Source of the DNA: Bacteroides sp.
Lineage (GTDB): Bacteria > Bacteroidota > Bacteroidia > Bacteroidales > Muribaculaceae
Length of the DNA: 64,000 nt
Assembly: GCA_023666835.1 (NCBI GenBank)
Contig: JAMPBJ010000002.1
Location: 62,001-126,000 of the forward strand
Direction of reading: 5' to 3'
Shown here: positions 25,819 through 34,517 of the stretch, piece after piece
Layout: the number at the start of each line of letters is the position of its first letter
Numbering within the stretch: the stretch's first letter is position 1
The notes under the pieces: generated by a model
What the model was told of the DNA's origin: nothing
Database searches by the model: none
What the model saw: the letters and a program-made list of their open reading frames with translations, nothing else
Made by a program: the position numbers and the translations under genes

Positions 25819-26256
25819 ATGAAAAAGATTTTATTTGTGATGATCGCCATGCTGTCGGCTGTGGCTGTTTGGGCAGGCGATAAATATTCCCGAAATGTCA
25901 ACGATCTGCCTCAGGCTGCACGAACCACTTTAACCCGATACTTCAAGGCTGAAGTGAGTGTGATTAAAATCGAAACAACCATGGGCCATGTCGATGAATA
26001 CGAGGTGGTACTGACCGACGGTACTGAAATCAATTTCGATAACAAGGGCAACTGGAAGGATATCGAAGTGCGCCGCGGGTCGAAGGTGCCCGACGCATTC
26101 GTGCCTGAAGCCATGCTCGCATACATCAAGAAATATCAGGGCAAGGAAAAAGTGGTCGGCATAGAGAAAAAACGCTCCGGCTACGAAGTCCAGCTTGAAA
26201 ACGGCGTAGAAATGAAGTTTGACAAATCAGGCAACTTCAAAGGCTACGACGACTAA
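25819..26256 (+). CDS. Exported PepSY-like protein
   Basis: 145 residues with a clear signal peptide (hydrophobic 4-16, cleavage after V-W-A). The mature part consists of two similar halves, each ending in D-G-T/N-G plus F-D-N/K-x-G-N-(W/F)-K (E-I-N-F-D-N-K-G-N-W-K and E-M-K-F-D-K-S-G-N-F-K), typical of the PepSY-like (beta-lactamase-inhibitor-like) periplasmic proteins of Bacteroidales. Function unknown; such folds bind peptides or inhibit proteases in some cases. Monocistronic, with a strong terminator 24 bases downstream. Confidence 0.8.
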   Translation: MKKILFVMIAMLSAVAVWAGDKYSRNVNDLPQAARTTLTRYFKAEVSVIKIETTMGHVDEYEVVLTDGTEINFDNKGNWKDIEVRRGSKVPDAFVPEAMLAYIKKYQGKEKVVGIEKKRSGYEVQLENGVEMKFDKSGNFKGYDD

Positions 26257-26280
26257 ACTCAATGCACATACATAAAACCA

Positions 26281-26326
26281 AAGCGAAGTCTGCAATCAGA
26301 GAACGTCGATTGCAGACTTCGCTTTG
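26281..26326 (+). terminator. Strong terminator after the PepSY-like gene
   Basis: Perfect 17-bp stem AAGCGAAGTCTGCAATC/GATTGCAGACTTCGCTT with a 10-base loop; the convergent minus-strand gene ends 48 bases later, so it may act in both directions. Confidence 0.85.
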
Positions 26327-26373
26327 TTATGTTGCACCGGAAGGCGTATTTTATCTAAAAAACTCTTAGCGGG

Positions 26374-26829
26374 TTATTTATTTTTATTGTCGGCGGAAGC
26401 TAATAAAGTAATTACAAATAAGCTCTTGATAAGCCACCATATTCCTTTGAAAATGCCTTTGAAACATTTCCATGCAATACTATCACCGCCATCAGAATCT
26501 TTCTTTTTCTCATTGCGATCTGATTTCGAATAACTCTCCTGTTTGATTTCATAATCATGTAGGGAGTGTTTGCCAGGTGTGGCCGACAAGTATACACTTG
26601 TTTCGCTTGCCTTTCCATCCGCTCCAATTGCTACTATTCGGCCGTTTTCTGTCCACAGAAGAGACTCTGTCCCTTCAGGTACTTTACCGGCGGTAAACCA
26701 TTTGCCGGATGCCGAGAGTCGCTCTACATCGCGTCCATTAAGTCTGATGCCACATGTGTCGTTTGCGTTTCTGCCGAAATCGTCGTAGAACTCAGTTCCC
26801 GATCCCAAAATTTTGTACTTCTTTCCCAT
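26374..26829 (-). CDS. Uncharacterised protein with C-terminal membrane segment
   Basis: 151 residues, not recognised. The first 90 residues look like a small beta-rich domain (K-I-L-G-S-G, R-L-N-G-R-D-V-E, W-T-E-N-G-R-I-V-A-I-G). A highly charged Lys/Asp/Ser linker (95-115) leads to a C-terminal hydrophobic stretch (about 120-145, with three Trp/Phe-rich turns) that would anchor it in the membrane with the N-terminus in the cytoplasm. No signal peptide. A consensus promoter lies about 285 bases upstream, leaving an unusually long structured leader. Confidence 0.6.
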   Translation of the reverse strand: MGKKYKILGSGTEFYDDFGRNANDTCGIRLNGRDVERLSASGKWFTAGKVPEGTESLLWTENGRIVAIGADGKASETSVYLSATPGKHSLHDYEIKQESYSKSDRNEKKKDSDGGDSIAWKCFKGIFKGIWWLIKSLFVITLLASADNKNK

Positions 26830-27112
26830 TGTTGATTGGTTGATTATTGGTGCCTACTGCCTTTAAAGCGCTTCGGCTTTTTCTTTTTGGCACCAATTAT
26901 AAGGATTTTAAAGACGTAGTGCCGGCGACTGTCGTTCGTTCTACGTCTCGAAGGTTTTGCATTGCCTGTCTATGAAAAAAGAAACAACGCAAAAGCCCAA
27001 TGCTCATGGCTTGGCCATCTGCGGTTGCTTCATTTCTGACAAAGACTGTGTTGGGGAAGGTGCGAAGTTCCGAGATGTCAGAAAGAAGAGTTGCAACCTG
27101 TTTGGTTACATG
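26830..27112 (-). other. Structured leader or small-RNA candidate upstream of the 151-residue protein gene
   Basis: Noncoding on the minus strand between a consensus promoter (27113-27144) and the gene at 26829. It contains three inverted repeats: ATGGC-ttg-GCCAT around 27004-27016, AGACGTAG...CTACGTCT (26912-26948) and ATTGGTGCC...GGCACCAAT (26846-26897). On the minus strand, a G/C stem followed by TTTCTTTTTTC near 26975 could end a transcript of about 135 bases. I do not recognise a known riboswitch or RNA family. The plus-strand frame here runs into the antisense of the S4 gene and is not credible. Confidence 0.45.
26846..26897 (-). repeat. Inverted repeat just upstream of the 151-residue protein gene
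   Basis: ATTGGTGCC and GGCACCAAT enclose 34 bases, ending 17 bases before the start codon on the minus strand; it could modulate translation. Confidence 0.6.
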
Positions 27113-27144
27113 CAAATATATCCACTTATTTCGGATTTTCCAAA
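27113..27144 (-). promoter_or_regulatory. Consensus promoter on the minus strand
   Basis: TTTG (complement of 27141-27144), 20 bases, TATATTTG (complement of 27113-27120). It points away from the S4 gene toward the structured leader. Confidence 0.7.
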
Positions 27145-27272
27145 TAAATGCAATAATCTGCATTACAAAGCCTCTGCGTTGTCAGAGTCAAAGGTCGAGC
27201 AAATTTTGGAGATTGCAAAATTTACGCCCGTTCACTGCGTTCAAAAGTCGCAAAAGGCTTTGTGTTATGCTC

Positions 27273-27716
27273 TTATTCTTCGTCGACGAAGAAGTCTTCG
27301 TCGAAGTCAAAGTCCCAGCCTGTTTCGTCGGCGTTGTCGTAGGCTTGTTGGGTGAAGCGCGACAGTTCGCGTCCTTCGCGCTTGGTGGGGCGACCAAGGC
27401 CTTTGCGACGGTCGACAAATCCGCTTATTTTCACCACTTCGAGCAGGTCGAGTTCGCTCTTGGGGGTGATGTTTTCCATGTAGTCGGGCACGAGTTTTGC
27501 GCCCAGTCGGTTGGAGGTGACGGCCAGCACGCGGAAAGAGTAGGTGACCGGCGGTTTGCGAACCCTTATTATGTCGCCAGGCTTGATGGTGCGCGACGGC
27601 TTGACCACCACGTCGTCGACCATAACGCGCCCTTTTTTGCATGCGTCGGTGGCTATGGTGCGCGTTTTGAAGATGCGCACGGCCCACAGCCATTTGTCGA
27701 TTCTGACTTCTGCCAT
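27273..27716 (-). CDS. S4-domain RNA-binding protein (Hsp15-like)
   Basis: 147 residues. The first 70 residues are an S4 domain beginning M-A-E-V-R-I-D-K-W-L-W-A-V-R-I-F-K-T-R, with G-R-V-M-V-D and K-P-S-R-T-I-K-P-G-D; the tail is acidic (many Asp/Glu/Phe). Hsp15-type proteins bind stalled 50S subunits carrying peptidyl-tRNA, which fits its position in an operon with pth (peptidyl-tRNA hydrolase) 12 bases upstream and rplY. That functional link is inference from context. Confidence 0.87.
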   Translation of the reverse strand: MAEVRIDKWLWAVRIFKTRTIATDACKKGRVMVDDVVVKPSRTIKPGDIIRVRKPPVTYSFRVLAVTSNRLGAKLVPDYMENITPKSELDLLEVVKISGFVDRRKGLGRPTKREGRELSRFTQQAYDNADETGWDFDFDEDFFVDEE

Positions 27717-27728
27717 AAGGGTGAGGGA

Positions 27729-28292
27729 TTATTTGTTGTTGAACTGGTTCATGGCCGTAGCGGCTCCGGCGAGGCAGAATGTGCGAATGGCATCGACGGC
27801 CAGGTCTATGCGTTCAGGAAGTGCAAGGCGCTGTTCGGGAGTGAATGGTCCGAGCACGTAGTCAATCTGACATCCGCGCGGGAAATCGTTGCCGATGCCG
27901 AAGCGTAAGCGTGGATATGACTCTGATCCAAGCATCTGTGCGATGCTTTTCAAGCCGTTGTGCCCGGCATCGCTTCCGCGCATTTTCAAGCGGATCACTC
28001 CAAAGGGCAATGCGATGTCGTCGACAAGGATAAGAATGTGGTCCAGGTCGATGTTTTCTTTTTCTTTCCAGTATCTGACGGCGTTGCCGCTGAGATTCAT
28101 GTAGGTCGATGGTTTGAGCAACACCAGCTGTTGATTTTTCAACCGCATGTGAGCCACATCTCCGTAGCGTTCGGTGGAAAAAGAGATATTGGATGCCTCG
28201 GCAAAGGCATCCAATATCATAAATCCTATGTTGTGGCGAGTGGCTGCATATTCGTTTCCGATATTGCCCAGGCCGACAATCAGGTATTTCAT
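27729..28292 (-). CDS. pth: Peptidyl-tRNA hydrolase
   Basis: 187 residues. G-L-G-N-I-G at the N-terminus, R-H-N-I-G-F with the catalytic His, [17 protein letters not shown] and the [11 protein letters not shown] signature. It frees tRNA from peptidyl-tRNA dropped by stalled ribosomes. Middle gene of the rplY-pth-S4 operon, 20 bases after rplY. Confidence 0.95.
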   Translation of the reverse strand: MKYLIVGLGNIGNEYAATRHNIGFMILDAFAEASNISFSTERYGDVAHMRLKNQQLVLLKPSTYMNLSGNAVRYWKEKENIDLDHILILVDDIALPFGVIRLKMRGSDAGHNGLKSIAQMLGSESYPRLRFGIGNDFPRGCQIDYVLGPFTPEQRLALPERIDLAVDAIRTFCLAGAATAMNQFNNK

Positions 28293-28312
28293 AGTCAGTG
28301 TGTCGATTATGA

Positions 28313-28969
28313 TTATTTAGCAGCGGCAGCAGCGGCAGCGGCACCACGAGCGGCACGGGTGAGCTGAACGGCGCAAACCACAGCGTTTTTGGCGTTCATC
28401 AGTTCAAGGCCTTCGAAGTGGAGGTCGCCGATCTGAAGAGTTTTGCCAAGACCGAGGTTGTCAACGTTGATGACAAGACGTTCGGGGATCTGAGTGTAGG
28501 GTGCTTTAACGCGGATTTTCTTCATTGAGAGAGTGAGCTTACCACCGGCTTTCACACCTTCGGCGTGGCCTTCGAGTTTCACGGGCACTTCGATGGTGAC
28601 GGGTTTGGTGTCGTTCACTTCCAGAAGATCCATGTGGAGGATGGTGTCCTTTACGGGGTGGAACTGAATGTCCTTGAGCACTGCCATGCGTTTTTCGCCA
28701 TGTACGTCGAGTTCGATAGCGAAGATGTCGGGAGTGTAAACGAGGTTGCGGACAGCGTCCTGAGCTACTGTTAGGTCAGTGGTTATGAGACCTTTGCCGT
28801 TGCCGATTTCTACGATCTTTTCGCCTTCGCGAAGGGCGCCGGTGAAGGGAAGGTCAAATACTTTGCCACCATTGAGCACTACGGGGATTTTGTTTTCCTT
28901 GCGAACGGCCTTGGCTGCTTTCTTGCCGAGATCGGTACGGGGTTCGGCAGTGAGTTGATAAGTTTTCAT
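28313..28969 (-). CDS. rplY: Ribosomal protein L25 (Ctc/TL5 type)
   Basis: 218 residues. The N-terminal L25 domain (1-95) starts with a beta strand and [13 protein letters not shown]; the C-terminal TL5-type beta domain (95-195) has [18 protein letters not shown]. It ends in an alanine-rich tail. L25 binds 5S rRNA in the 50S subunit. First gene of the operon; consensus promoter 86-116 bases upstream. Confidence 0.95.
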   Translation of the reverse strand: MKTYQLTAEPRTDLGKKAAKAVRKENKIPVVLNGGKVFDLPFTGALREGEKIVEIGNGKGLITTDLTVAQDAVRNLVYTPDIFAIELDVHGEKRMAVLKDIQFHPVKDTILHMDLLEVNDTKPVTIEVPVKLEGHAEGVKAGGKLTLSMKKIRVKAPYTQIPERLVINVDNLGLGKTLQIGDLHFEGLELMNAKNAVVCAVQLTRAARGAAAAAAAAK

Positions 28970-29054
28970 TGTGCTGATAATAAAAGATGTGTTACTAAAA
29001 ATTAAGTTTTGCTCCTTAATTTCCCATCACACGCGGGATGCTAAAAAGCGACCA

Positions 29055-29085
29055 CAAAGATAATGCTTTTTGTCGTGATATGCAA
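29055..29085 (-). promoter_or_regulatory. rplY operon promoter
   Basis: On the minus strand: TTG (29083-29085), 20 bases, TATCTTTG (29055-29062). Confidence 0.65.
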
Positions 29086-29113
29086 GCGAGGGCTTTGTTA
29101 TTTTGCGAAATAC

Positions 29114-29509
29114 TTATGAGTCAAAGCGTTCCGTGTTGATATCGAACATCTCGTCGTGTGGCTTGACAAGATCGATAAATATCAAAATGATGGCGGCAAT
29201 TGCGGGTAAAATATACCACCACCAGGATTGTTTGTCCAAGGCCTCGATGAAAAGAAAGTATAACACAAACCATGTGGAGGTGTTCGAAAGCCATCTGTTG
29301 ATCACAAGATGCGCGGGCTTCTTGATCCATATCCACAATGAGTAGCCGACAAACAATGCAAACGATGCGGCTGCACATATCAAGGCTCCGAGCAGAGGTT
29401 GCATGCACCGGGTCAGCAGGAGGAATGTGATGCCCACAATGGTGAGGATGCCAAGCGTTTTGCTGTTGTAAAAGGCATGAAGCCGTCGATGTCTGATCTG
29501 TTGTTCCAT
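29114..29509 (-). CDS. Uncharacterised four-TM membrane protein
   Basis: 131 residues, not recognised. A short basic N-terminus is followed by four hydrophobic segments (about 20-34, 38-62, 74-92 and 99-116), with W-S/W-W-W near residue 95 and an acidic C-terminal tail (H-D-E-M-F-D). It shows no catalytic motif. It lies 41 bases downstream of another small membrane protein on the same strand, so both may be one transcript. Confidence 0.6.
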   Translation of the reverse strand: MEQQIRHRRLHAFYNSKTLGILTIVGITFLLLTRCMQPLLGALICAAASFALFVGYSLWIWIKKPAHLVINRWLSNTSTWFVLYFLFIEALDKQSWWWYILPAIAAIILIFIDLVKPHDEMFDINTERFDS

Positions 29510-29550
29510 GTCGCAAAATTAAGCTAATTAGCTGGCATGCACAAATTTTG

Positions 29551-29796
29551 CTATATTGAAATTGAGATGGCCGTGATGATGGCTACGGCACCTATCACCC
29601 ATGCACTGCCACCGAACCACAGGCATCTTTTCATGGCAGGAGTCATTTTGATCTCCTTACCGAAAAACATTCGTGGCATGAAAATGTCGGGAACCTTCCA
29701 GCCTTGAATTTTGCAACCGATTGCAGCAGCCATCAAGCCGAACAGTGTACCGACCAAAAGCAGTCCCAGGCCTCCATATATGAGAATGTTTTTCAT
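29551..29796 (-). CDS. Small two-TM membrane protein
   Basis: 81 residues with two membrane segments (about 5-26 and 60-80) joined by a basic loop that contains W-K-V-P-D-I-F-M-P-R. Not recognised. Followed on the same strand by the four-TM protein. Confidence 0.6.
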   Translation of the reverse strand: MKNILIYGGLGLLLVGTLFGLMAAAIGCKIQGWKVPDIFMPRMFFGKEIKMTPAMKRCLWFGGSAWVIGAVAIITAISISI

Positions 29797-29872
29797 TTTC
29801 AGCAGTCAGATTCCATTATGTAATTGAAACGCTCCATAAAAAGAAATGGTTTGATCACCATTCGAAAAAGAC

Positions 29873-29919
29873 AGAGTTGCGGCAGGCATCCTTTCAATCA
29901 AGGGGCCTGCCGCGGCTCT
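29873..29919 (-). terminator. Terminator after the C10 protease gene
   Basis: AGAG..GCGGCAGGC pairs with GCCTGCCGC..CTCT across a 17-base loop; the minus strand then runs into GTCTTTTTC. Confidence 0.7.
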
Positions 29920-29972
29920 AATCATCGTTCACTTAACGTAGTGTCGAATAATAATTATATGTAAAAGCTGTG

Positions 29973-32084
29973 TCAGATAGAGATTTTTTCGGATATGACG
30001 GTTCCGTCGTTCATGGTGTGGCGCAGGATGTAAATGCCGTTGTTGAGCGATGTTGTGGTCCAGGATGCCACGCTGGCTATCATCCGGCCGTTGAGATCAT
30101 AGATATCAGTGTGGTCAATGGCGGTGTCGTCAATGATCTCTTCGATGCCAACACTTCTTACTTTTTGAGAGCCTGTAGCTACGACTACTTCCATGCTCTC
30201 TCCTATCGTGTAGCCATTTTCGTCGATCAAAGTCAGAGAGTAGGTACCGGGGTCGAGTTGACGGTCGAATTCGCAGGTCCATTGGATGGTTGCTGTTTCG
30301 TAGGCATGTAACTCGATATTGACTTCTGTTCCGCTTGCCACGGTCAGTTCGTCATCGTCGCTGATGACGGGAGTTAATTTTTTGCAGATGTGTTTCGACG
30401 ACGTGTTGGTCAATTGTGTCTCGATGTCAAACGCAGTTGAGATGATAGTGCCTTCGCTGATAGAGAAGGACTCCACTTTGATGCTTTGGGCTGATTCGGC
30501 TGCCACTATTTCGCTCTCCGGGGTGAAGGTGAATGAGGTTGTCGAGCAGTCGACATACAGAGCACGCTCTACATCGTAGGTGCAGTAAATGTCGTGCCAA
30601 TTGTCAGTGGCATCTTTGACAGCCGGACTCATCAGATAGCGACCGCTTTTGGGAAGCTGGTTCTGGCGGATTGTATATTTTGTGAATCCCTGGCCGGCCA
30701 CAAGTGTTTTGGTCGATGTAGCTCCGACATAACTGACCTTTCCGTCGGTGCCGATGAGTTTCACGCCGAGGGTCACTGTGATGGCTTCGATGCTCTGGTT
30801 GAAAATGCCTTTGGGCGCGGTGATGGTGATTTCGCCGTATGTGTTTCGATCGATTTCGTAGCTGTTGACGGTTAAGTCGCCTTGGAATTGGAGCACGGGT
30901 CTTACTGTAGAGCCTTCCTGCATCGGACGGCAGCCGATGAGCATCGTTTCGTTGTAGTTGAAACCGGCGTTGATGCGCTTGGGGTCGAGGGCCGACAGAA
31001 TGTAGTAGCCATCAAAGTTGCCCGACCATCCCCAATTAACATGGTAGTAGCGGTTGGAGTCATAGCCGTCGATGATGAAGGCATGGCCGCCGTCGACAGT
31101 GCTTCGGCCAGTATAGATGACGGGACGTCCTTCGGCTAATTCGGTGTATAGCATCGATTCCCACTCTTGTTGTGTGAAGTAGTCGCGGTTCATTACGCCC
31201 ATACCTTTGTCGTAGCCGAAATAGCTCGCCATTGCCCGAGCGGCAGTTATCAAGCTGGATCCGCTTCCGCTCACTGCATAGTTGGTTTTGCAAGCCATGC
31301 CGCAAGCAAGCATTAGTCGGCCAATAGCTTCGTCGGATTCGGTCGTTGTGGAGTAGCCGTATTTGAGTTCGATATCCGACCAGTTGAAAGGATTTGACGA
31401 AAAATCGTAGGAAAGCGATTTGGTGAAACCGCTCGGACGGTAGTTGATCGAACCGGTGCCCACTTCCGGGTAGCGATGGTGGTACATGACTTGGGCCATT
31501 GCGGTGGCCACGCAACCGGCCGGGCATCGTGTGCCATTGACCTCAGGACAATATGCGCTGTAGATGCCTGTCTGACCCCAGGATGTGGTAAGAATCGGCT
31601 CTATGGCCGTACGCGATGTCATAGCTTGAGTGTCGTAGTGGCAGGCGTCGTTTTCTTCGGTCGACGCGGCATAGGCCACTTGTGCACCATACTGTTCAAG
31701 AAGCCAGGTCACGTTTGGCGGGATGTTGTTGATGTCGAACGGAGCATCAGTGTAGCCCAGCAGTCCGGTCTCGACAGCGTCGTTGGCAGCCACGATGTAG
31801 GATTTCGATTTTCCCTGATTGTATACGTAGACGGTGGGTATTTCGTCGGTCTCAACAATGTAGACCAGTCGTGTGTCAGGCTTGGATGTGGAACAGACCG
31901 ACATTTTTGTCGGTGAACTTGAGATGCCGAGTGCGCGGTTCAGGGCTTCGTCAGGCGAAAGCTGACGGGCATCGGCGTTGAATGGGAGTGCAGATGAGAT
32001 AAGGGCAAATGTTAAACCTATCATTGCGTTCGTAAAAGACGCTCTTCCCGACGTTGGACTAAGTGTAGAATTAGTTGTCGACAT
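29973..32084 (-). CDS. Secreted C10-family cysteine protease (streptopain-like) with C-terminal sorting-type domain
   Basis: 703 residues from ATG 32084 (a Met 20 residues later, directly before the hydrophobic signal core, is also possible). Counting from a TTG at 32090, the mature enzyme follows a propeptide: catalytic C193 lies in C-P-A-G-C-V-A-T-A-M-A-Q, catalytic H336 in D-G-G-H-A-F-I-I-D-G-Y, then H-V-N-W-G-W-S-G. Beta-sandwich domains follow, and the final 65 residues (I-Y-D-L-N-G-R-M, L-N-N-G-I-Y-I-L-R, V-I-S-E-K-I) resemble a type IX secretion sorting domain. It would be an extracellular or surface protease. Monocistronic with its own terminator. Confidence 0.85.
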   Translation of the reverse strand: MSTTNSTLSPTSGRASFTNAMIGLTFALISSALPFNADARQLSPDEALNRALGISSSPTKMSVCSTSKPDTRLVYIVETDEIPTVYVYNQGKSKSYIVAANDAVETGLLGYTDAPFDINNIPPNVTWLLEQYGAQVAYAASTEENDACHYDTQAMTSRTAIEPILTTSWGQTGIYSAYCPEVNGTRCPAGCVATAMAQVMYHHRYPEVGTGSINYRPSGFTKSLSYDFSSNPFNWSDIELKYGYSTTTESDEAIGRLMLACGMACKTNYAVSGSGSSLITAARAMASYFGYDKGMGVMNRDYFTQQEWESMLYTELAEGRPVIYTGRSTVDGGHAFIIDGYDSNRYYHVNWGWSGNFDGYYILSALDPKRINAGFNYNETMLIGCRPMQEGSTVRPVLQFQGDLTVNSYEIDRNTYGEITITAPKGIFNQSIEAITVTLGVKLIGTDGKVSYVGATSTKTLVAGQGFTKYTIRQNQLPKSGRYLMSPAVKDATDNWHDIYCTYDVERALYVDCSTTSFTFTPESEIVAAESAQSIKVESFSISEGTIISTAFDIETQLTNTSSKHICKKLTPVISDDDELTVASGTEVNIELHAYETATIQWTCEFDRQLDPGTYSLTLIDENGYTIGESMEVVVATGSQKVRSVGIEEIIDDTAIDHTDIYDLNGRMIASVASWTTTSLNNGIYILRHTMNDGTVISEKISI

Positions 32085-32456
32085 AGCCAATAAAATTAAG
32101 TGATGAATAGAGACAGTGATGAATTTGAAACAATATCAGTAGCATTGGCTGACATTTGCGAAATTAACTACTTTTTATTTATGCAAGAAAAAGTAGAATT
32201 AAAATATGTTAAAATAATTACAAACGTGTTACGGAATTATTTAATAAACTGAAAAACAGAAAATAAATAAAATCAATTTTAGATTACAAAAATGTTACAA
32301 ATAGCAAAACTTTTCAACATCTACTATTGTTTTATGTAAGGTTTGAAACGAAAAATCGGCAAGCGAGAGCGCCGGCCGATAGAGACACATTATTATATAA
32401 AACAATTTTATTGACAATTTTATTGCTATGGCAAATCACTATGACATGAAAAGTAC
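32085..32456. other. AT-rich intergenic region with two inverted repeats
   Basis: No gene seen. It separates the minus-strand protease from pyrB. It holds a perfect 9-bp stem CTACTTTTT/AAAAAGTAG (32168-32196) just upstream of the protease, in its promoter region, and a GC-rich stem ATCGGC...GCCGAT (32355-32380) that stands out from an otherwise AT-rich background. A near-consensus minus-strand -7 box (TAATTTCG) lies at 32159-32166. Confidence 0.5.
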
Positions 32457-32487
32457 TTGCACTATCTAAAGATAAATTGTAAATTTG
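32457..32487 (+). promoter_or_regulatory. pyrB promoter
   Basis: TTG (32457-32459), 20 bases, TAAATTTG (32480-32487). The predicted transcription start falls at or inside the palindrome 32491-32507, so the leader is under 25 bases. Confidence 0.75.
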
Positions 32488-32490
32488 CGT

Positions 32491-32507
32491 GCAAGTTATA
32501 AACTTGC
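32491..32507 (+). promoter_or_regulatory. Palindrome between the pyrB promoter and start codon
   Basis: Perfect GCAAGTT-ata-AACTTGC, 3 bases after the -7 box and 6 bases before the pyrB ATG. It occupies the place of the ribosome binding site and could be an operator at the transcription start or an mRNA hairpin blocking initiation. Confidence 0.6.
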
Positions 32508-32513
32508 TACCAG

Positions 32514-33452
32514 ATGAATCCCAATAGCCTTGTATCGATTGATGATATCACGCGCGAAGATATCCTTGATCTGATTGAGAGAGCGAGCTTCTTTGAGCAG
32601 CATCCCAATCATAAGATTCTTGACGGCAGGGTTGTGGCAACACTTTTTTTTGAGCCGTCGACGCGCACCCGTTTGAGTTTTGAAACTGCAGTTAATCGAC
32701 TTGGAGGCCGTGTGATCGGATTCTCTGATGCGTCGACCACGAGCTCATCCAAAGGCGAGACGCTGAAAGATACCATCAAGATGGTGAGCAACTATGTCGA
32801 TCTCATCATCATGCGTCACTATTTGGAAGGCGCAGCACGATATGCTACTGAGGTGACCGAGGTGCCGGTGATCAATGCCGGCGACGGTGCCAATCAGCAT
32901 CCGTCGCAGACTATGCTCGACCTTTATTCGATCTACAAAACCCAGGGGCGCCTCGACAATCTGGTGATCACCATGGTCGGCGACCTGAAATATGGCCGAA
33001 CGGTCCACTCGCTGCTGATGGCCCTGCGCCATTTCAATCCCACATTCCGATTTGTGGCCTGCGAAGAATTGCGCATGCCCCGCGAGTATAGAGAGTTTTG
33101 CGACAACAACGGGATCAAATATGAAGAGTTTACCGACTTCAGTGCCGATGTAATCAACACGTCGGATATCGTCTACATGACCCGTGTGCAGCGCGAACGC
33201 TTTGCCGACATCATGGAGTATGAACGCGTCAAGGATCTCTATACTCTGCGCGCCGACATGCTCAAGAATGCCAAAACCACCATGCGCGTGCTTCACCCGC
33301 TTCCACGCGTCAATGAGATTGCACAGGATGTCGATGACGATCCCCGTGCCTATTACTTCGATCAGGCCCGCAACGGCCTATATGCCCGACAAGCCATCAT
33401 CTGCCGGGCGCTTGGAATTGACGTTTATAAAGAATGCAACACCAATGAATAA
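32514..33452 (+). CDS. pyrB: Aspartate carbamoyltransferase, catalytic subunit
   Basis: 312 residues. Carbamoyl phosphate motif [18 protein letters not shown] near residue 80, [13 protein letters not shown]. It condenses carbamoyl phosphate with aspartate, the committed step of pyrimidine synthesis. The 3' end overlaps pyrI by eight bases, matching the usual PyrBI holoenzyme arrangement. Confidence 0.97.
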   Translation: MNPNSLVSIDDITREDILDLIERASFFEQHPNHKILDGRVVATLFFEPSTRTRLSFETAVNRLGGRVIGFSDASTTSSSKGETLKDTIKMVSNYVDLIIMRHYLEGAARYATEVTEVPVINAGDGANQHPSQTMLDLYSIYKTQGRLDNLVITMVGDLKYGRTVHSLLMALRHFNPTFRFVACEELRMPREYREFCDNNGIKYEEFTDFSADVINTSDIVYMTRVQRERFADIMEYERVKDLYTLRADMLKNAKTTMRVLHPLPRVNEIAQDVDDDPRAYYFDQARNGLYARQAIICRALGIDVYKECNTNE

Positions 33453-33906
33453 GGAGCGAAAAGAACTGGCCGTAGCTGCCCTGAAACAGGGCACGGTCAT
33501 AGACCACATACCTGCCGATGTCCTTTTCAAGGCCGTCAGGATACTTGGCATCGAAAAGATGCCAAACAACGTGACCATAGGCAACAATCTTTCGAGTCAT
33601 CGCCTCGGTAAGAAAGGTATAATAAAAGTGGCTGATGTTGAGTTTGACGACGATCTGCTCAGCCGCATAGCACTTATCGCTCCTCATGCCAAGATCAATA
33701 TCATACGCAACTTTGAGGTGGCAAGGAAGTTTCCGATCCGACTGCCGGATGAGATAGTAGGCATAGTGCGGTGCGGCAATCCGAAGTGTATCACCAACAA
33801 TGAACCGATGCGCACACGATTTGTGGTGACCGATCGCGATGATGTCACCATACGCTGCTGCTACTGCGGTCAGAGTGTGAAAAGCGGCGATGCCATAATC
33901 GATTGA
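33445..33906 (+). CDS. pyrI: Aspartate carbamoyltransferase, regulatory subunit
   Basis: 153 residues from ATG 33445 inside the end of pyrB. N-terminal allosteric domain with G-T-V-I-D-H-I-P and [13 protein letters not shown]-terminal zinc domain with C-G-N-P-K-C-I-T-N and C-C-Y-C-G, providing the four zinc-binding cysteines. It binds CTP/ATP and controls PyrB. Its stop lies 11 bases before the flavin reductase ATG. Confidence 0.96.
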   Translation: MNKERKELAVAALKQGTVIDHIPADVLFKAVRILGIEKMPNNVTIGNNLSSHRLGKKGIIKVADVEFDDDLLSRIALIAPHAKINIIRNFEVARKFPIRLPDEIVGIVRCGNPKCITNNEPMRTRFVVTDRDDVTIRCCYCGQSVKSGDAIID

Positions 33907-33917
33907 ACGTCCACGGC

Positions 33918-34487
33918 ATGAAGCAACTTTGGAAACCGGGAACCATGATCTATCCGCTGCCGGCGGTGATCGTGACCTGTGGCACTGAGCAGCGAAGCAA
34001 CATGCTGACGGTGGCATGGACCGGCACGATTTGCACCGATCCGGCCATGTGCTACATATCGGTGCGCCCAGAGCGATATTCCTATGAGTTGATTCGTGAA
34101 AACATGGAGTTTACCATCAATCTCACCACGGGGGCCATTGCACGCGCCACCGACTGGGTAGGAGTAAGATCAGGACGCGATTTCGACAAATGGGCCGAAA
34201 CAGGCCTCACGCCGGTCAAAGGTGTAAACGTCAGATCGCCACACATCGCAGAGTCGCCTCTGAGCATCGAGTGCAGGGTGAAGGAAATCATGCATCTGGG
34301 AAGCCACGACATGTTCATAGCCGAAGTGCTTGGTGTACTTGCCGAGGAGAGTCTGATCGACCCGTCGACAGGTGCGTTTCGTCTGTCTGACGCCGGCCTG
34401 ATCAACTATTCCCACGGCAATTACTACAGCCAGGGAGAACCGATAGGTCGGTTTGGCTGGACGGTCAAAAAGAAATCGAAAAAATAA
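33918..34487 (+). CDS. Flavin reductase-like FMN-binding protein
   Basis: 189 residues from ATG 33918 (a TTG at 33903 would overlap pyrI). Flavin reductase-like split-barrel domain: P-L-P-A-V-I-V-T-C-G near the start, M-L-T-V-A-W-T-G-T-I-C, Y-I-S-V-R-P-E-R-Y-S and F-T-I-N-L-T. Such proteins bind FMN and reduce flavin or small substrates with NAD(P)H. It appears cotranscribed with pyrBI; no pyrimidine role is known to me. Confidence 0.85.
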   Translation: MKQLWKPGTMIYPLPAVIVTCGTEQRSNMLTVAWTGTICTDPAMCYISVRPERYSYELIRENMEFTINLTTGAIARATDWVGVRSGRDFDKWAETGLTPVKGVNVRSPHIAESPLSIECRVKEIMHLGSHDMFIAEVLGVLAEESLIDPSTGAFRLSDAGLINYSHGNYYSQGEPIGRFGWTVKKKSKK

Positions 34488-34517
34488 ACCAATCATTTTA
34501 CATAAAAACAAAAGATA

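Noticed and set aside
26957..27908. Plus-strand frames of 132 and 302 codons near 27 kb
   Set aside because: Most of their length is antisense to the S4 and pth genes; the rest covers the structured leader. Composition is shadow-like.
32091..32513. A tRNA or known riboswitch in the pyrB upstream gap or other intergenic regions
   Set aside because: I checked the gaps for a cloverleaf with GTTCGA-type arm and for familiar riboswitch cores and saw none; only simple stems are present.
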